Source of the DNA: JAFAYN01 sp963733105
GTDB taxonomy: Bacteria; Gemmatimonadota; Gemmatimonadetes; Longimicrobiales; Longimicrobiaceae
Length of the DNA stretch: 64,000 nt
Assembly (NCBI GenBank): GCA_963733105.1
Contig: CAVTCB010000024.1
Location: forward strand, 62,001 to 126,000
Reading direction: 5' to 3'
In this document: piece after piece, positions 51,566 through 59,793 of the stretch
Layout of the letters: each line of letters starts with the position of its first letter
Numbering within the stretch: position 1 is the stretch's first letter
The notes under the pieces: generated by a model
The model's database searches: none
What the model was told of the DNA's origin: nothing
Seen by the model: only the letters and a program-made list of their open reading frames with translations
Made by a program: the position numbers and the translations under genes

Positions 51566-52365
51566 GCCGGGCCGCCGCGGGGCGCGTGGACGTGTGCGGG
51601 GCCCCGGTGGACCCCTGCACGCTGGCGGAGGCCGCGGAGCGGATCGTGGAGCGCGCCCGCGCGGGCGGCCCCCCCGGCTACGTGGTCACGCCGAACACGC
51701 AGCACGTGGCCCTCCTGCGCGACTCGGAGCGCTTCCGCCGGATCTACGCGGAGGCGTGGCTCTCCGTGGCCGACGGGATGTCGCTGGTGTGGGCGTCGCG
51801 CCTCCTGGGCGCGCCGCTCCCCGGGAAGGTGAGCGGGATCGACCTGTTCGAGGCCACCTGCGCGGCGCTGGCCGGGACGGGTCTCGGGGTCTTCCTCCTG
51901 GGCGGGCGCCCGGGCGCGGCGGAGGAGGCCGCGCGGGTGATGCGGGCGCGGCACCCCGGACTGGTCGTCGCCGGGACGCACTGCCCGCCGCAGGGATTCG
52001 AGCGGGACCCGGAGGAGGCGGAGCGGGCCGCGCGGGCGGTGCGGGAGGCGGCGCCGCACGTGCTCTTCGTGGCGCTGGGCGCGCCCAAGCAGGAGGAGTG
52101 GATGCACGCGCACCGCGAGCGGCTGGGCGTCCCGGTGTCGGTGGGGATCGGCGCGGCGTTCGACTTCGTGGCGGGGCAGGTGCGGCGGGCGCCGCCCTGG
52201 ATGCAGCGGTGGGGGCTGGAGTGGGTGTTCCGCCTGGCGGTGGAGCCCCGGCGCCTGTGGCGGCGCTACGCGGTCTCCCACACGCGCTTCGCGGGCCTCC
52301 TGCTGCGGCAGCTGGCCCGTGGGCGTCCTCCCGTCACCCCGGCCGTGCCGCGTCGTAGCAGCTGA
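51562..52365 (+). CDS. WecG/TagA/CpsF-family glycosyltransferase 1
   Basis: The 267-residue protein has the GT26 pattern: VVTPNTQHVALLRDSERFRRIYAEAWLSVADGMSLVWASRLLG, FLLGGRPGAAEEAARVM and LFVALGAPKQEEWMHAHRERL. VGIGAAFDFVAGQVRRAPPWMQRWGLEWVFRL and RRYA near the end complete it. These enzymes add ManNAc(A)-type or similar sugars to lipid-linked intermediates. It is last in the plus-strand run; its end overlaps the converging gene by 32 bp. A second family member lies at 55736. Confidence 0.92.
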   Translation: MSRAAAGRVDVCGAPVDPCTLAEAAERIVERARAGGPPGYVVTPNTQHVALLRDSERFRRIYAEAWLSVADGMSLVWASRLLGAPLPGKVSGIDLFEATCAALAGTGLGVFLLGGRPGAAEEAARVMRARHPGLVVAGTHCPPQGFERDPEEAERAARAVREAAPHVLFVALGAPKQEEWMHAHRERLGVPVSVGIGAAFDFVAGQVRRAPPWMQRWGLEWVFRLAVEPRRLWRRYAVSHTRFAGLLLRQLARGRPPVTPAVPRRSS

Positions 52366-53323
52366 GGTACAGGTCGGCGGAGCGCTCCAGCGACAGCTCG
52401 CGCGCCACGTAGCGCCGCGGGTCGTATCCCTCCAGGCGCGACAGGAAGTCGTCGAGCGCCGCGTCGAAGTCACCCGCGCCGCGGAACCTCGCCCCGCACT
52501 CCTCGGAGAAGTACGGCACCGACGAGGCCGGGACCGGCTCCGGCTCGAACTTCTCCCGGTTGGGATCCAGCCAGAAGCCCTGGTCCCAGGCCAGCACGGG
52601 GACGCCCGAGGCGAGCGCCTCCTGGTAGGCGAGCCCCTGCGTCTCGTGCTCGCACAGGAACACCATGGCGCGCGAGCGGCGCAGCAGCGCCCGGTACGCG
52701 GCGTGGTCGTACTCCTTGTAGCGCACCGTTTCCACCCGCAGCCCCCGGCGCGCCAGCCCCTCCAGCACCGGCCGGACCAGCCCGGGCTCCCACCGCTCCC
52801 GGTCCCAGCGGACCTTGTCGTACACCAGCACGTCCACGTCCTTGGCCTCCCCGCGCGTGTCCGGCCACTCGTCCAGGTCGATCCCGTTGAACCAGACCCG
52901 GCACGCGTCGCCGTACCAGCGGGCGAACATCCGCCGCATCCAGTCGGAGCACACCAGGTACGCGCGGTTGCGCGGGTCGCGCATCAGGCCGGAGGCCAGG
53001 GAGGGGTGGTCGTACAGCCCCGGCCCCAGGACGGCGGGGTTGGGGAGGTCCCACCCCTCCAGCAGGTGCGGGTAGCCGAAGAGCCCCACCGGGTGCCCGG
53101 GGTGGCGGCGGGCGAAGCGGCGGTCGTTGACGCGCACGTCGCACCCGCGCCGCTCCAGCGCCCGCGCCAGGAGCCGGAACGCTTCCTGGAAGCCGGTGAC
53201 CTTCTGCCCCCGGTGCAGGCGGTCGTACAGCGGCCGCACCACGCGCTTCAGGTAGCGGTCGCCGGGGAGGAAGCGGTCCGTCTCGAAGTCGCGGAAGAAG
53301 AGGAGGACGGTGCGGTCCGTCAC
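52334..53323 (-). CDS. Glycosyltransferase (GT4-like) of a tandem pair, copy 2
   Basis: The 329-residue protein is a B-fold-type transferase. Its first half has VNDRRFARRHPGHPVGLFGYPHLLEGWDLPNPAVLGPG; its second half has DVDVLVYDKVRWDR and LCEHETQGLAYQEALASGVPVLAWDQGFW, with an ExxxxxxxE-like EHETQGLAYQE, the nucleotide-sugar site of GT4 enzymes. It is about 70 percent identical by eye to the gene upstream. The GTG start overlaps that gene's stop. Confidence 0.82.
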   Translation of the reverse strand: MTDRTVLLFFRDFETDRFLPGDRYLKRVVRPLYDRLHRGQKVTGFQEAFRLLARALERRGCDVRVNDRRFARRHPGHPVGLFGYPHLLEGWDLPNPAVLGPGLYDHPSLASGLMRDPRNRAYLVCSDWMRRMFARWYGDACRVWFNGIDLDEWPDTRGEAKDVDVLVYDKVRWDRERWEPGLVRPVLEGLARRGLRVETVRYKEYDHAAYRALLRRSRAMVFLCEHETQGLAYQEALASGVPVLAWDQGFWLDPNREKFEPEPVPASSVPYFSEECGARFRGAGDFDAALDDFLSRLEGYDPRRYVARELSLERSADLYLSCYDAARPG

Positions 53324-54330
53324 GCCGGGACGGGGCTGGGCGCCGCCTGCGCGTAGCAGGCGAGGTACGCGTCGGCGGAGCGCTCCAGCGACAGCTCGCG
53401 CTCCACGTACCCGCGGGGGTCGTAGCCGTCCAGCCCCGACAGGAGCCGGTCCAGCGCGGGGTCGAACCCGGCCAGGTCGCGGAAGCGCTCGCCGCACTCG
53501 GGAGCGAAGTAGGGGACGGAGGAGGCGGGGACCGGCTCCGGCTCGAAGCGGGGCCCGTCGTCCCAGAAGCCCTGGTCCCAGGCCAGCACGGGGACGCCGG
53601 AGGCCATGGCCTCCTGGCAGGCGAGGCCCTGCGTCTCGTTGGCGCTCAGGAAGAGCATGCAGCGCGAGCGCGCGAGCGCCTCCCGGTACTCGTCGCGGTC
53701 GTAGAAGCCGTAGCGGAGCGCGTGCGTCCGGAGCCCGCGCGCCGCCAGCCGCTCGCGGACGGGCCCCAGCAGCTCCGCCTCCCGGCGGTCGCGGTCGAAA
53801 TAGACCTTGTCGTACACCAGGACGTCCACGTCCTTGGCCCGCCCGCGGACGTCCGGCCACCTCGCCACGTCGATCCCCGCGAACCAGACCCGGCAGGCCT
53901 CCTCCCCGTACCAGCGGGCGAACATCCGCCGCATCCACTCGCACGAGACCAGGTAGGCGCGGTGGCGCGGGTCGCGCATCAGGTCGGGAGCCAAGGAGGG
54001 GTGGTCGTACAGGCCGGGTCCGAGCACGGCGGGGTTGGGGAGGTCCCACCCCTCCAGCAGCGACGGGTAGCCGAAGAGCCCCACGGGGTGCTCGGGGTGG
54101 CGGCGGGCCGTGCGCCGGTCGTTGACGCGCACGTCGCACCCGCGGCGCCGGAGCGCCTCCACCAGGAGGTCGAAGGCGACGCGGAACCCGCTCACCCGGT
54201 GCCGCCGCCCGGTGAGGCGGGCGTGGAGGGGGCGGACGACGCGCTTGAGGTAGCGGTCGCCCGGCACCCACTTGTCCACCTCGTACTCCCTGTAGAACAG
54301 CAGGACGGTGCGGTCGTCCGGTGCCGGCAT
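53320..54330 (-). CDS. Glycosyltransferase (GT4-like) of a tandem pair, copy 1
   Basis: This 336-residue tandem paralogue has the same landmarks: GDRYLKRVVRPLHARL, VGLFGYPSLLEGWDLPNPAVLGPG, DVDVLVYDKVYFDR, SANETQGLACQEAMASGVPVLAWDQGFW and ELSLERSADAYLACY. It lies 3 bp after the GH5-like gene on the same strand. The pair may add two related sugars to the polymer or decorate a separate glycan. The acceptor is unknown. Confidence 0.82.
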   Translation of the reverse strand: MPAPDDRTVLLFYREYEVDKWVPGDRYLKRVVRPLHARLTGRRHRVSGFRVAFDLLVEALRRRGCDVRVNDRRTARRHPEHPVGLFGYPSLLEGWDLPNPAVLGPGLYDHPSLAPDLMRDPRHRAYLVSCEWMRRMFARWYGEEACRVWFAGIDVARWPDVRGRAKDVDVLVYDKVYFDRDRREAELLGPVRERLAARGLRTHALRYGFYDRDEYREALARSRCMLFLSANETQGLACQEAMASGVPVLAWDQGFWDDGPRFEPEPVPASSVPYFAPECGERFRDLAGFDPALDRLLSGLDGYDPRGYVERELSLERSADAYLACYAQAAPSPVPA

Positions 54331-54333
54331 CCG

Positions 54334-55539
54334 TCAGTAGCTCGCCAGGCGGTCCTTGATGAGCTGCCCCGGCTTGCTGGGGGTCCCGGACCAGTCGAGG
54401 ATCAGCAGCGAGCGGTTGCAGATGGGGTCCTGCTCGTTCTCCTGCCTCCGCGACTCGGCGGCGTTGGGAGCCACCCACATCCACGCCGTCCAGGAGAGCC
54501 CGAGCTGGTCGGCCTTGTCGAGCACCGCCTTGACGTAGCGCTCGGTGCAGTCGTAGTCGCCGAACTCGGTGATCATCACCGGGTCGGTGGCGGCCAGGGA
54601 GGCCCAGTCCCGGTCCCACGCGGAGGGCTGGCGGGAGTCGGGGGTGTCCTCCCACGGGTGGGTGGCGTAGGCGATGTTGAAGCCCTTGATGCGGTGGTCG
54701 GCGACGCCGTTCAGGAAGTACCCCCACTGCGTCCCGCCGGCGATGACCAGGTTGTTGGCCCCGGCGCCGCGTACGGCGTCGTAGAGCTGCTGCATCCCCG
54801 CGGCCTGGAAGGGCGGCCGCGGCCCGTACACGTTGTCGGCGGGGTGCAGCCCGCCGTTCAGCCACAGCTCCCAGTTGGAGAAGCCGCCCTGCCCGCCCAG
54901 CGGGAAGGGCTCGCCGTACAGCTCGAAGAGGACCCCGCCGTCGCCCTTGTAGCGGGCGGCCACGTCCCTCCAGAAGGGGAGGGAGTGGTTCACGTCCGCC
55001 ATGGGCTGGTGCATCTCGGTGCCGTCGAGCGGGTGGTTGGGGTCGCCGCGGTCGCTGGCCTGGAGCGCCAGGATCACGTACAGCCCCGCGGCCCGCGCGG
55101 CCTTCACCACCCGGTCCACCCGGGCGGCGTAGCCGGGGTCGTGGTGGCGCGAGGTGCTCACCCAGTAGTACTGGGCCAGCTCGATGCGCACCGTGTTCGC
55201 CTTCCAGGAGCGGATGGCGGCGAAGTCGTTCACGGTGGTGGAGTCCACCCCCAGCCGCCCGCCGTCGGGGCTGAACGAGAGCGCCGGGCGCGACACGCCG
55301 ACGAAGCGGAACGGCTTGCAGGTGGCGGCGCTGACGATCTTGTTCCCCACGGTGGCGAAGCCGCCGGGGGCCACCGCGATGGCCTTGCCGTCCGCGACCA
55401 CCGAGCCCCCTTCGCAGCGGAGCTCCGGGTCCTTGGGCGGGGCGATGGGGGAGTCCTTGCAGCCGGCCAGGACGAGGCCGGCGGCGAGGCAGAGCACGCC
55501 GGGGAGGAGCGCCCGGGCGGCGAATTGGGGCATGGGCAT
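54334..55539 (-). CDS. GH5-like glycoside hydrolase lipoprotein
   Basis: The 401-residue precursor has lipobox LVLAGC. The mature part has a cellulase-type TIM barrel: FRFVGVSRPAL, WKANTVRIELAQYYWVS, and an acid/base Glu in LFELYGEPF near residue 208 (GEP in place of the usual NEP). The nucleophile Glu is in VMITEFGDYDC near 322. It resembles family 5 endo-glucanases anchored in the envelope. Two ATGs (55539, 55533) are possible. A strong sigma-54-type site lies 77 bp upstream. Confidence 0.85.
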   Translation of the reverse strand: MPMPQFAARALLPGVLCLAAGLVLAGCKDSPIAPPKDPELRCEGGSVVADGKAIAVAPGGFATVGNKIVSAATCKPFRFVGVSRPALSFSPDGGRLGVDSTTVNDFAAIRSWKANTVRIELAQYYWVSTSRHHDPGYAARVDRVVKAARAAGLYVILALQASDRGDPNHPLDGTEMHQPMADVNHSLPFWRDVAARYKGDGGVLFELYGEPFPLGGQGGFSNWELWLNGGLHPADNVYGPRPPFQAAGMQQLYDAVRGAGANNLVIAGGTQWGYFLNGVADHRIKGFNIAYATHPWEDTPDSRQPSAWDRDWASLAATDPVMITEFGDYDCTERYVKAVLDKADQLGLSWTAWMWVAPNAAESRRQENEQDPICNRSLLILDWSGTPSKPGQLIKDRLASY

Positions 55540-55615
55540 GTCACACCTCGAAGCGAGGCAGAAGGGTCGTTCGCCGCGGGGGCGGGAAGAGGCCTCCGCG
55601 TATCCCCTCCGCAGA

Positions 55616-55631
55616 AGCAAGCGCCGCGCCA
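55616..55631 (-). promoter_or_regulatory. Sigma-54 promoter for the GH5-like/glycosyltransferase unit
   Basis: The minus strand reads TGGCGCG-N4-TTGCT, with one departure from TGGCACG-N4-TTGCT and the required ten bases between GG and GC. Confidence 0.75.
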
Positions 55632-55735
55632 GCCGGACGGAATCATCTGTAGCGCGGAAGCACGGAAATTGCTCGACCGCGCCGGCGTGAGGCGCGGTGC
55701 GCCGGGAGGGCAACTGACCACGGCACGAGGCTGCG

Positions 55736-56533
55736 ATGGACGACCGCGGGTCCGCGGAGATGCTGGGGGTGCGCTTCGACCTGATGACGGCGGCGTCCAT
55801 CCCCCGGCTGGTGGAGGCGGCGGTGGCGTCGGGGCGCCGCTGCGTGGTCGGCGGGCACAACATGCACAGCGTCTACCTGTACCACCGCGATCCCAAGATG
55901 CGGCGCTTCTACGAGGCGGCGGAGCGCATCTTCCTGGACGGGATGCCGCTGGTGTGGACGGCCCGGGCGCTGGGCTTCCCCGCGCGGCGGGAGCACCGCC
56001 ACGCGCCCATCGACTGGATGCCCTCGCTCCTGGAGCGGGCGGCGGAGCGGGGGTGGCGGGTGTTCTTCCTGGGGGCGGAGCCGCGGGTGGCGGAGCTGGC
56101 GGGCGAGCGGCTCCGGGCGCGCTTCCCCGGGCTGCGGGTCCGCACCCACCACGGCTTCTTCGACGCGACTCCGGGGAGCCCGGAGGCGGAGGCGGTGCTG
56201 GCGGAGGTGCGCGGGTGGGCGCCGCACGTGCTCTGCGTGTGCATGGGGATGCCGCGCCAGGAGCACTGGGTGGTGGACCACCTGGACCGGCTGGAGGCGA
56301 ACGCGGTGTTCAACCTGGGCGCGCTGATGGAGCTGCTGGCGGGGGAGCTGAAGATCCCCCCGCGGTGGGTGGGGCAGATCGGGATGGAGTGGCTGTACCG
56401 CCTGTGCTCGCACCCGCGCCGGGTGTGGCGGCGCTACCTGGTGGAGCCCTGGTTCCTCCTCCCGCACCTGGCGCGCGACCTGGCCCGCTCCCGCCGCGCG
56501 GCGAGGGCCGCGCTGGTGCCGCGGAGCGAGTAG
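55736..56533 (+). CDS. WecG/TagA/CpsF-family glycosyltransferase 2
   Basis: The 265-residue protein has the GT26 motifs VVGGHNMHSVYLYHRDPKMRRFYEAAERIFLDGMPLVWTARALG, FFLGAEPRVAELAGERL and LCVCMGMPRQEHWVVDHLDRL. It ends with NLGALMELLAGELKIPPRWVGQIGMEWLYRL and RRYLVEPW. It is divergent from copy 51562-52365, so this is not a recent duplicate. It is transcribed away from the GH5-like gene and followed by a membrane protein 23 bp on. Confidence 0.92.
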   Translation: MDDRGSAEMLGVRFDLMTAASIPRLVEAAVASGRRCVVGGHNMHSVYLYHRDPKMRRFYEAAERIFLDGMPLVWTARALGFPARREHRHAPIDWMPSLLERAAERGWRVFFLGAEPRVAELAGERLRARFPGLRVRTHHGFFDATPGSPEAEAVLAEVRGWAPHVLCVCMGMPRQEHWVVDHLDRLEANAVFNLGALMELLAGELKIPPRWVGQIGMEWLYRLCSHPRRVWRRYLVEPWFLLPHLARDLARSRRAARAALVPRSE

Positions 56534-56556
56534 AAAACTCCCTGCGAGGAGGTCCC

Positions 56557-57240
56557 ATGCCCGTCCCCTTCACGCTCGCCCCGCTCCGGAGCGCGTCCGC
56601 GTCCGGGCACGCCGCCCTCCCCCCGGCGCTCGCCGCCCTGCGGACGGCGGCGCCCGCCTGGACGGGGGTGCTGGCCCTGCTGGGGCTGGCGGTGCTGGCG
56701 GAGCGGGTGTACGGCGTCCCCTTCGCGAAGCTCGCCCGGGACCCGCTGGCGGGGGCGGGCGCGTCCTACACGGGGCTCCTCTCCAACGTGGGGGTGCTGC
56801 TCTGGTCGGGGGCGGCCACGGCGTGCCTGTTCAGCGGGGCGGTGCTGGGGCGGGGGACGGGGGACGCCGCGCTGCGGCGCTTCCTGCTCTGCTCGGGGCT
56901 GCTGACCTGCATGCTCCTGGCCGACGACCTCTTCCTCCTGCACGAGGAGCTGCTCCCGGGGTGGACGGGGGTCCCGGAGAAGGCGGTGCTGGCCGGCTAC
57001 GGGGCGCTCACCCTGTTCTGGCTGGTCCGCTTCCGGGGGGTGGCGCTGCGGACGGAGCCCGCCCTCCTGGCGCTGGCGCTGGGCTGCTTCGCCGTGTCGG
57101 TGCTGGCCGACGCGCGCGACCGGGAGAACCTGCTCCTGGAGGACGGCGCGAAGCTGCTGGGGATCGCCACCTGGCTGGTGTACTTCGCGCGCGCCGGGGC
57201 GTCGGCCCTACGGCGGGGGCTGCCGGCCCGGGACGCCTGA
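56557..57240 (+). CDS. Multi-pass membrane protein, unknown function
   Basis: The 227-residue protein has six to seven hydrophobic segments (WTGVLALLGLAVLAERV, LLSNVGVLLWSGAATACLFSGAVL and others) and a conserved-looking acidic patch LLADDLFLLHEELLPGW. I do not recognise the family. The ATG has a strong GAGGAGG ribosome-binding site; the much longer open frame upstream is noise. Its end overlaps the converging GH8 gene by 33 bp. The setting suggests a role in polymer export or modification. Confidence 0.75.
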   Translation: MPVPFTLAPLRSASASGHAALPPALAALRTAAPAWTGVLALLGLAVLAERVYGVPFAKLARDPLAGAGASYTGLLSNVGVLLWSGAATACLFSGAVLGRGTGDAALRRFLLCSGLLTCMLLADDLFLLHEELLPGWTGVPEKAVLAGYGALTLFWLVRFRGVALRTEPALLALALGCFAVSVLADARDRENLLLEDGAKLLGIATWLVYFARAGASALRRGLPARDA

Positions 57241-58386
57241 GCCGCTCCCCGTCCGCGGCGGGGGCATGTGGCCGCCGGCGAAGAGGAGGGCGAGGAGGCG
57301 GAGGGAGTCGCCGTAGTAGTGCCCGTCGTGGAGCCGGACCGTCTCCTCCCACATGGCCCGCCGGTACGCGGGGTCGGCCGAGAGCAGCGCCCCGGCGGCG
57401 GCGGGGGCCACGAAGACGACGCTGTGGGCGCTCCCCAGGGGGCGCCCTTCGAGCGTGTACCCCTCGCGGATCTCGCGCGGGCCGACGCGGCGGAAGAAGC
57501 CGTTGATGCGCTCCAGGTGGCGCCGGGCGCGGCGGTCGCAGTGCCAGGCGGCGTCCATGGCCAGGCGCCAGGGGATGCGCGCGGCGCCGAAGTCGTACGC
57601 GAAGGCGAAGTCGCCGCCCCGGGCGGAGTCGCCGGAGGCGGCGGCCCACCCGGGGAGGAGCCCGGTCCCCCGCCCGCGGCGCGCGGCGATGCGGTCCAGC
57701 ACGGCGTAGGAGGCGTCGGCGACGCGGAGCCAGCGGGGGTCGCCGGTGTAGGCGGCGAAGACGCGGTAATAGGCGGGGGCGAAGTACGAGGGGTTGGTCA
57801 CGGCGGAGCCCCCCCAGGTGTCGCCCGGCTTCAGCACGAAGGTGCCGGGCTCCACGGCGTGCGCCAGGAGATTCCGCAGCAGGGCGCGGGCGTCCTCCCG
57901 GTAGCCGCCCCAGCGGGCGTCGGCGGCCACCAGGGCGAAGGCCATGTCCTGGTCCCCGTCGGTGGCGGCGTTGGGATCGGGGACGCGCCCGTCCGGCCGG
58001 ACCTCCCACGACATCAGCCCGTTGCGGTTGTGGTGCCGCCGGGCGAAGCGCCAGAGCGCGTCGAAGGCCGCGCGGTCGTCCAGGTGGGCGGCCAGGAGCA
58101 TCCCGTACCCCATGGCCTCGGACGAGGTGGCGTCCCTGCCGTACCCGGGCATCCGCACGCGCAGGTCGCGCCCGGCGCCCTCGCGGGTGACGTAGCGCGC
58201 CTTCCACGCCGCGTAGTCGCGCCGCACCCGCGCCAGCGCGGCGGCCGGGTCGGGGGCGGCCGCCGCGGCGCAGGCGTACGGGCGCGCGGCGGACTGCGCG
58301 CCCGCGCCCGGTCCGCACCCGGCGACAGCGAGCGCGGCGAGCAGCGCGGGGGCGAAGCGGCGGTGGAGAGGAGGCAAGGGATGCAT
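57208..58386 (-). CDS. GH8-like endoglucanase lipoprotein (BcsZ-like)
   Basis: The 392-residue precursor has lipobox AVAGC. The alpha6/alpha6 barrel of family 8 shows the acid Glu in SEAMGYGMLLAAHLDD (near residue 90), WRFARRHHNRNGLMSWEV and the Asp in ATDGDQDMAFAL (near 144). Bacterial cellulose operons commonly carry such an enzyme to trim the polymer. ATG 58386 is chosen because everything upstream in frame is repeat DNA (copy C). It is anchored in the envelope. Confidence 0.88.
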   Translation of the reverse strand: MHPLPPLHRRFAPALLAALAVAGCGPGAGAQSAARPYACAAAAAPDPAAALARVRRDYAAWKARYVTREGAGRDLRVRMPGYGRDATSSEAMGYGMLLAAHLDDRAAFDALWRFARRHHNRNGLMSWEVRPDGRVPDPNAATDGDQDMAFALVAADARWGGYREDARALLRNLLAHAVEPGTFVLKPGDTWGGSAVTNPSYFAPAYYRVFAAYTGDPRWLRVADASYAVLDRIAARRGRGTGLLPGWAAASGDSARGGDFAFAYDFGAARIPWRLAMDAAWHCDRRARRHLERINGFFRRVGPREIREGYTLEGRPLGSAHSVVFVAPAAAGALLSADPAYRRAMWEETVRLHDGHYYGDSLRLLALLFAGGHMPPPRTGSGSGVPGRQPPP

Positions 58387-58408
58387 GGTGTGGTGTGGAA
58401 GCCGGGGT

Positions 58409-58547
58409 ACCCCCCACCCCCGGCCCCTCCCCCACAAGGGGGGAGGGGAGCACGGCAAAGACGGAACTACAGGTACGAAAGGCAGTTGCGTGAGGGATGC
58501 GAGCCCGAAGGGGCGAGACCCCGCGGCTGTTTGCGGGGGCACGCCCG
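58409..58547 (-). repeat. Structured dispersed repeat, copy C (internally deleted)
   Basis: It is read on the minus strand and keeps the left edge, the CCCCGC/GCGGGG hairpin, the CTTCG turn and the closing CCCCTCCCCC/GGGGGAGGGG hairpin. About 70 nt with the first hairpin and the two-tier stem are missing. It lies in the 305-bp divergent gap in front of the GH8 gene. The rest of the gap (58548-58691) shows nothing I can name. Confidence 0.85.
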
Positions 58548-58691
58548 AACCCTTCCCACCATCCCTCAGCGAGCCCCGTGCCGGGACTCCGAAACCTCGC
58601 TGGCGGCTTGCGTTTTCCCCCCTCCGGAGCGACCTTCAGGAGCCCGTGAAGACCGCCCGGAAACCGTCCTCGCAGTCCCGAAGGAACCGCC

Positions 58692-59780
58692 ATGAACGAG
58701 GCCGTCCGCGACGTCGCCGCGAAGGTGGAGAGCGGCACGCGCATCACCCCCGCAGACGCCGCCGTGCTCTGGGAGCACGCCGGCGACGAGGAGCTGAAGC
58801 GCCTCGCCGGGATCGCGCGCGCCCGCTTCCACCGCCCCGACCGCGCCACCTACATGGTGATGCGGATCATCAACTACACCAACGTCTGCGTGGCGCAGTG
58901 CGACTACTGCGCGTTCTACGTCCTCCCCAACCGGGAGGGCGGGTACGTGCTGACGCGCGACGACGTGTTCGCCAAGATCGACGAGCTGCTGGAGCTGGGC
59001 GGCGACCTGGTGGGGTTCAACGGCGGCTTCAACCCCAAGCTCCCGCTGCACTACTACTGCGACCTGTTCGCGGCGGTGCGGGAGCGCTACGGCGACCGGG
59101 TGGAGTTCTACGCGCTCACCATCGCCGAGTTCATGTACCTGGCCGACCGCGCGGGGCTCTCCCACCACGAGACGGCGGCGCGGCTGCGCGACGCGGGGGT
59201 GTTCTGGGTGACGGGGGGCGGCTCGGAGATCCTCACCGAGGACTTCCGGAAGCGCCACGCCAAGTTCAAGTACACGGTGCGGGAGTACTTCGAGGCGCAG
59301 CGCGCGGTGGTGGAGAGCGGGCTCCGCACCACGGCCACCATGGTGATCGGCTTCGACGAGACGCTGGAGGAGCGGCTGGAGCACCTGGAGCGCACGCGCG
59401 ACTTCCAGGACGGGTGCCTGCGCGACGGGCTCCCGGGACTGTTCTCCTTCCTCTGCTGGACGTACAAGCCGTACGGGACGGCGCTGGCCGGGCGCGAGAT
59501 CGAGCCGCGCGAGTACTGGAGGCACCTGGCGCTCTCCCGGATCTTCCTGGACAACGTGCGCCACGTCCGCACCTCGGTGCTCACGCTGAACGAGGACGCC
59601 TTCCGCGGGCTGGAGTTCGGCGCGGACGACTTCGACCTCCCCGTGGAGGACGAGGTGACGCAGAAGGCGGGCGCCCGGGTGGACCTGGACCTGGAGCGCC
59701 TGCTGGCGATCCCCCGCTCGCTGGGGTTCGAGGTGGAGTACCGCCGGGCGGAGCGCCCGGCGGAGCTGGCGCCCGCCTGA
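58692..59780 (+). CDS. MqnC-like radical SAM enzyme (dehypoxanthine futalosine cyclase family)
   Basis: The 362-residue protein has NYTNVCVAQCDYCAFY (CxxxCxxC cluster), LVGFNGGFNPKLPLHYY, an ALTIAEFMYLADRAGLS segment, WVTGGGSEIL and LRTTATMVIGFDETLEERLEHLERTRDFQ. These parallel MqnC, which closes the cyclic futalosine ring in the futalosine menaquinone route. GGFNP replaces the more usual GGxHP, so a related activity (MqnE-like or uncharacterised) is possible. The ribosome-binding site GAAGGAAC precedes the ATG. No other menaquinone gene is in the window. Confidence 0.82.
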   Translation: MNEAVRDVAAKVESGTRITPADAAVLWEHAGDEELKRLAGIARARFHRPDRATYMVMRIINYTNVCVAQCDYCAFYVLPNREGGYVLTRDDVFAKIDELLELGGDLVGFNGGFNPKLPLHYYCDLFAAVRERYGDRVEFYALTIAEFMYLADRAGLSHHETAARLRDAGVFWVTGGGSEILTEDFRKRHAKFKYTVREYFEAQRAVVESGLRTTATMVIGFDETLEERLEHLERTRDFQDGCLRDGLPGLFSFLCWTYKPYGTALAGREIEPREYWRHLALSRIFLDNVRHVRTSVLTLNEDAFRGLEFGADDFDLPVEDEVTQKAGARVDLDLERLLAIPRSLGFEVEYRRAERPAELAPA

Positions 59781-59793
59781 GCCCGGCGCGCCC

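Noticed and set aside
55722..55740. GGCACGAGGCTGC as a sigma-54 site for the second WecG-type gene
   Set aside because: GG and GC are nine bases apart and the site abuts the start codon.
58387..58542. N-terminal extension of the GH8 gene to 58542
   Set aside because: The extension is translated repeat copy C; the signal peptide begins at 58386.
58575..58625. ACGCAAGCC on the minus strand as a further GEMM riboswitch
   Set aside because: The GNRA hairpin and the GGCAAACC block are missing.
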